This document shows positions 62,043-64,000 of a DNA stretch of 64,000 nucleotides, one piece after another. The position numbers and the translations under genes were made by a program. The number at the start of each line of letters is the position of its first letter. Position 1 is the stretch's first letter. Source of the DNA: Phaeobacter gallaeciensis DSM 26640 (GTDB taxonomy: Bacteria > Pseudomonadota > Alphaproteobacteria > Rhodobacterales > Rhodobacteraceae). The notes under the pieces were generated by a model that made no database searches, was not told the DNA's origin, and saw only the letters and a list, made by a program, of their open reading frames with translations. The stretch spans positions 124,001 through 188,000 of the forward strand of contig NC_023138.1 in NCBI RefSeq assembly GCF_000511385.1, in the 5' to 3' direction.

Positions 62043-62366
62043 TTTCAGCCCCTCCTGATTTTGCACCAGTTTTTAGGTTTTGTCGAAATTACTGACCATT
62101 AGACGTTGGTCGTTGGACTAAAGTCCTGAACCGAAGGGCTGTCTTCGCGCCTCAGAAGACGCAACGGTTCCACCTGTGAGCCGGATGAATGGCCAAGAAT
62201 AAGCTTCTCAATTGTCGTAAACTACGAGTATCGGCCATTCTGGCTTCAAACAATTGGACGGTTCGATCAGGCGGATGCATTGCACAGGCTGCCTAGTCCT
62301 AAAGTCGCATATTTTTCGGATATGGCAGTCTCTAGGGTAAGGCGTAGCAAAATGGAGGAATGTGTT
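62043..62366. promoter_or_regulatory. Divergent leader of cytochrome c and pqq operon
   Basis: 324 bp without a credible gene. It must contain both promoters. GGAGGA at about 62354-62359 is the pqqA ribosome-binding site. No clear operator was identified. Confidence 0.4.
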
Positions 62367-62474
62367 ATGGCATGGAGCAAGCCCAAAGCCCGGGAAATCA
62401 AGTGTGGTATGGAAATCAACATGTACGGCCCCGGTGAAGACGATGAGCGCGATACCGGTCGTGAAGTGATCTGA
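62367..62474 (+). CDS. pqqA: PQQ precursor peptide PqqA
   Basis: 35 residues from ATG 62367, preceded by GGAGGA. The peptide has the required Glu-X-X-X-Tyr core, Glu16 and Tyr20 in GMEINMYGPG, which PqqE cross-links on the way to PQQ. The C-terminal tail after the core (GEDDERDTGREVI) is longer and more acidic than in 24-residue PqqA peptides. First gene of the pqq operon, 13 bp before pqqB. Confidence 0.95.
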   Translation: MAWSKPKAREIKCGMEINMYGPGEDDERDTGREVI

Positions 62475-62487
62475 TCACTCACTGCAC

Positions 62488-63375
62488 ATGAGACTGATCA
62501 TTCTTGGGGCAGGCGCAGGAGGCGGGCTGCCCCAATGGAACTGTGGGTGCCGGAATTGCACTGATGCACGCGCAGGCCAGATTCCACGGATGACACAATC
62601 CTCTGTTGCGGTCTCGCTAGATGGCCACTCTTGGGTTGTACTGAATGCCTCACCGGATATTCGTCATCAGCTTGACGCTGCTACGCCTTTGCACCCCCGC
62701 GGGTTGCGGGAGTCGCCCGTGTCGTCGGTGGTTCTGACCAATGGGGACATTGACCATATCGCCGGTGCATTGATCCTGCGGGAAAAGACACCGTTTACAT
62801 TATATGCCACGACAGCAGGGCTGGATATCGTGAACAGCAATTCGGTGTTTGGGGTGCTCGATCCGCAACTGGTGTCCAAACGTCAGATCACTCTGGATAC
62901 CTGTTTTGAACCTCTGCCAGGCCTGAGAGCCACGCCATTTCCCGTCCCCGGTAAGGTTGCCTTGTTCCTGGAAGGGGGAACGCTGAACCTTGAGGAAGTG
63001 GGTGAGCAGACCGTTGGCCTTTTGATTGAAGCCAATGGAAAGCGCGTTGCCTATGTGCCGGGCTGTGCTGCAATCCCTGAGTGGTTGCTGGCGCGGCTTG
63101 ATCGTCTTGATCTGCTGCTGTTTGACGGCACGGTCTGGAACAACGACGATATGCAGCGTACCGGCACCGGAGAAAAGACTGGGGCGCGCATGGGGCATGT
63201 GCCGCAGAACGGTGCGCTTGGCAGTCTTGCGCAGCTGGCGTCAGTAGAAGGCCGCAAGATGTATATCCACATCAACAACACCAACCCAATCCTGCAACCC
63301 AACAGCCCGGAGCGGTCTACAGTGCTCAAGGCAGGGTGGGAGATTGCCAGCGACGGCATGGAGATCACTCTGTGA
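62488..63375 (+). CDS. pqqB: PqqB, metallo-hydrolase fold oxygenase of PQQ synthesis
   Basis: 295 residues. It starts LIILGAGAGGGLPQWNCGCR then NCTDARAG; the metal-site segment is TNGDIDHIAGALILRE, with MGHVPQNG later and a C-terminal YIHINNTNPIL. PqqB is a metallo-beta-lactamase-fold protein shown in other bacteria to hydroxylate a tyrosine-derived intermediate. Two CxxC-like Cys pairs near the N-terminus match the structural zinc site. It overlaps pqqC. Confidence 0.96.
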   Translation: MRLIILGAGAGGGLPQWNCGCRNCTDARAGQIPRMTQSSVAVSLDGHSWVVLNASPDIRHQLDAATPLHPRGLRESPVSSVVLTNGDIDHIAGALILREKTPFTLYATTAGLDIVNSNSVFGVLDPQLVSKRQITLDTCFEPLPGLRATPFPVPGKVALFLEGGTLNLEEVGEQTVGLLIEANGKRVAYVPGCAAIPEWLLARLDRLDLLLFDGTVWNNDDMQRTGTGEKTGARMGHVPQNGALGSLAQLASVEGRKMYIHINNTNPILQPNSPERSTVLKAGWEIASDGMEITL

Positions 63376-64000
63376 AGGATACCCCTGACAGTGCCGAGGT
63401 ATTTGAGGCAAAGCTGCGTGAGATTGGCGAGCGCCAGTACCATGACAAGCATCCCTTCCACGACATGTTGCATTCAGGCGGCTGCACGCCCGATCAGGTG
63501 CGGGCCTGGGTTATCAACCGTTATTATTACCAGACGCGGATCCCCATGAAGGACGCCGCCTTTATGTCGCGGGTTGCGGATCCTGACCTGCGTCGTGCCT
63601 GGCGTTCACGGATCGAGGATCACGATGGGCGCGCGCCCGGAGAGGGCGGCATTGCGCGCTGGCTAAAGCTGGCGGAAGGGGTTGGCCTTGATCCGGACTA
63701 TGTGCGCTCCGAGGTTGGCATATTGCCCGCGACGCGCTTTGCCGTTGATGCCTATGTGCGTTTTGTAAGGGATGAACCTCTACTGCCGGCCGTGGCGTCT
63801 TCCCTGACCGAGCTTTTTGCCCCTGCCATTCACAGGAACCGCATTGCCGGACTGTTGGAACACTACGATTTTGCCAACGGCGAAACCCTGTCCTACTTCC
63901 AGAACCGGTTGAGTGAAGCCCCCAAAGATGTGGCTTTTGGCCTGCAGTGGGTGATGGAGAATGCCCGGACCCGCGCTGATCAGGACGCCGCCCTGCGGGC
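63372..64000 (+). CDS. pqqC: PqqC, pyrroloquinoline-quinone synthase (3' end outside window)
   Basis: At least 209 codons. The likely start is GTG 63372, overlapping the pqqB stop (GTGA). PqqC features: YHDKHPFHDMLHSGGCTPDQ, WVINRYYYQTRIPMKDAAFM, RIEDHDGRAPGEGGIARWLK and LFAPAIHRNRIAGLLEHYDF, containing the active-site His, Tyr and Arg residues. It catalyses the final cofactor-free eight-electron oxidation and ring closure to PQQ. About 40 residues are cut off by the window end; pqqD and pqqE are expected beyond. Confidence 0.95.
   Translation, partial: MKDTPDSAEVFEAKLREIGERQYHDKHPFHDMLHSGGCTPDQVRAWVINRYYYQTRIPMKDAAFMSRVADPDLRRAWRSRIEDHDGRAPGEGGIARWLKLAEGVGLDPDYVRSEVGILPATRFAVDAYVRFVRDEPLLPAVASSLTELFAPAIHRNRIAGLLEHYDFANGETLSYFQNRLSEAPKDVAFGLQWVMENARTRADQDAALR

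Overview
The window looks like chromosome of a marine alphaproteobacterium of the Roseobacter group (Rhodobacterales). The basis is gene content: a norCBQD-nnrS and nirK-nirV denitrification block, heterotetrameric sarcosine oxidase, quaternary-amine catabolism genes, a PQQ operon, and a VCBS/cadherin-type adhesin beside its type I exporter. No rRNA, tRNA or CRISPR array was seen.

Layout. (1) 1-7840: the 5' part of a very large type I secreted adhesin (minus strand, running off the window) with 282-bp tandem repeats. It is divergent from an exporter operon of two ABC half-transporters and an HlyD-type adaptor. Both ABC proteins have lost nearly all ATPase motifs; this is the most unusual feature in the window. 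(2) 7841-12820: an IS5-like remnant, then small metabolic genes (EamA permease, tautomerase, NTF2-like protein, glutathione transferase) with two LysR regulators. (3) 13155-23101: an iron or heme uptake island with a TonB receptor, AraC regulator, FecCD-type ABC importer, pseudoazurin, DUF2218 and PepSY proteins, interrupted by a broken RTX/cadherin fragment. (4) 23220-32782: nitrite and NO reduction (nirKV, norCBQD, two small membrane proteins, nnrS, a DUF1858 protein), with an NnrR-type regulator and two good NnrR/FNR-type boxes. (5) 32785-38826: regulators, a cupin, a flavin monooxygenase, a MOSC protein, and a MarR regulator with a Cys-rich tail divergent from an unknown exported protein. 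(6) 38885-61150: quaternary and secondary amine catabolism. This holds a Rieske oxygenase with its reductase and an aldehyde dehydrogenase, a dimethylglycine-dehydrogenase-like gene interrupted by one in-frame amber codon, a six-gene BCCT-transporter operon containing two proteins of unknown role, LysR and GlxA/GbdR-type regulators, and soxBDAG. (7) 61240-64000: an IS30 remnant, a cytochrome c and pqqABC, with pqqC cut by the window end.

How the parts may work together. NO and nitrite reduction is probably switched on by NnrR through the two boxes. The amine region fits import of a betaine by the BCCT carrier, oxidative demethylation by the Rieske pair, and stepwise oxidation to glycine by the dimethylglycine- and sarcosine-oxidising flavoproteins. 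The substrate of the six-gene operon is not settled. Several proteins keep their fold but lack key residues: both exporter ABC subunits, the dipeptidase-like protein and the sarcosine oxidase delta subunit. These are the best leads.
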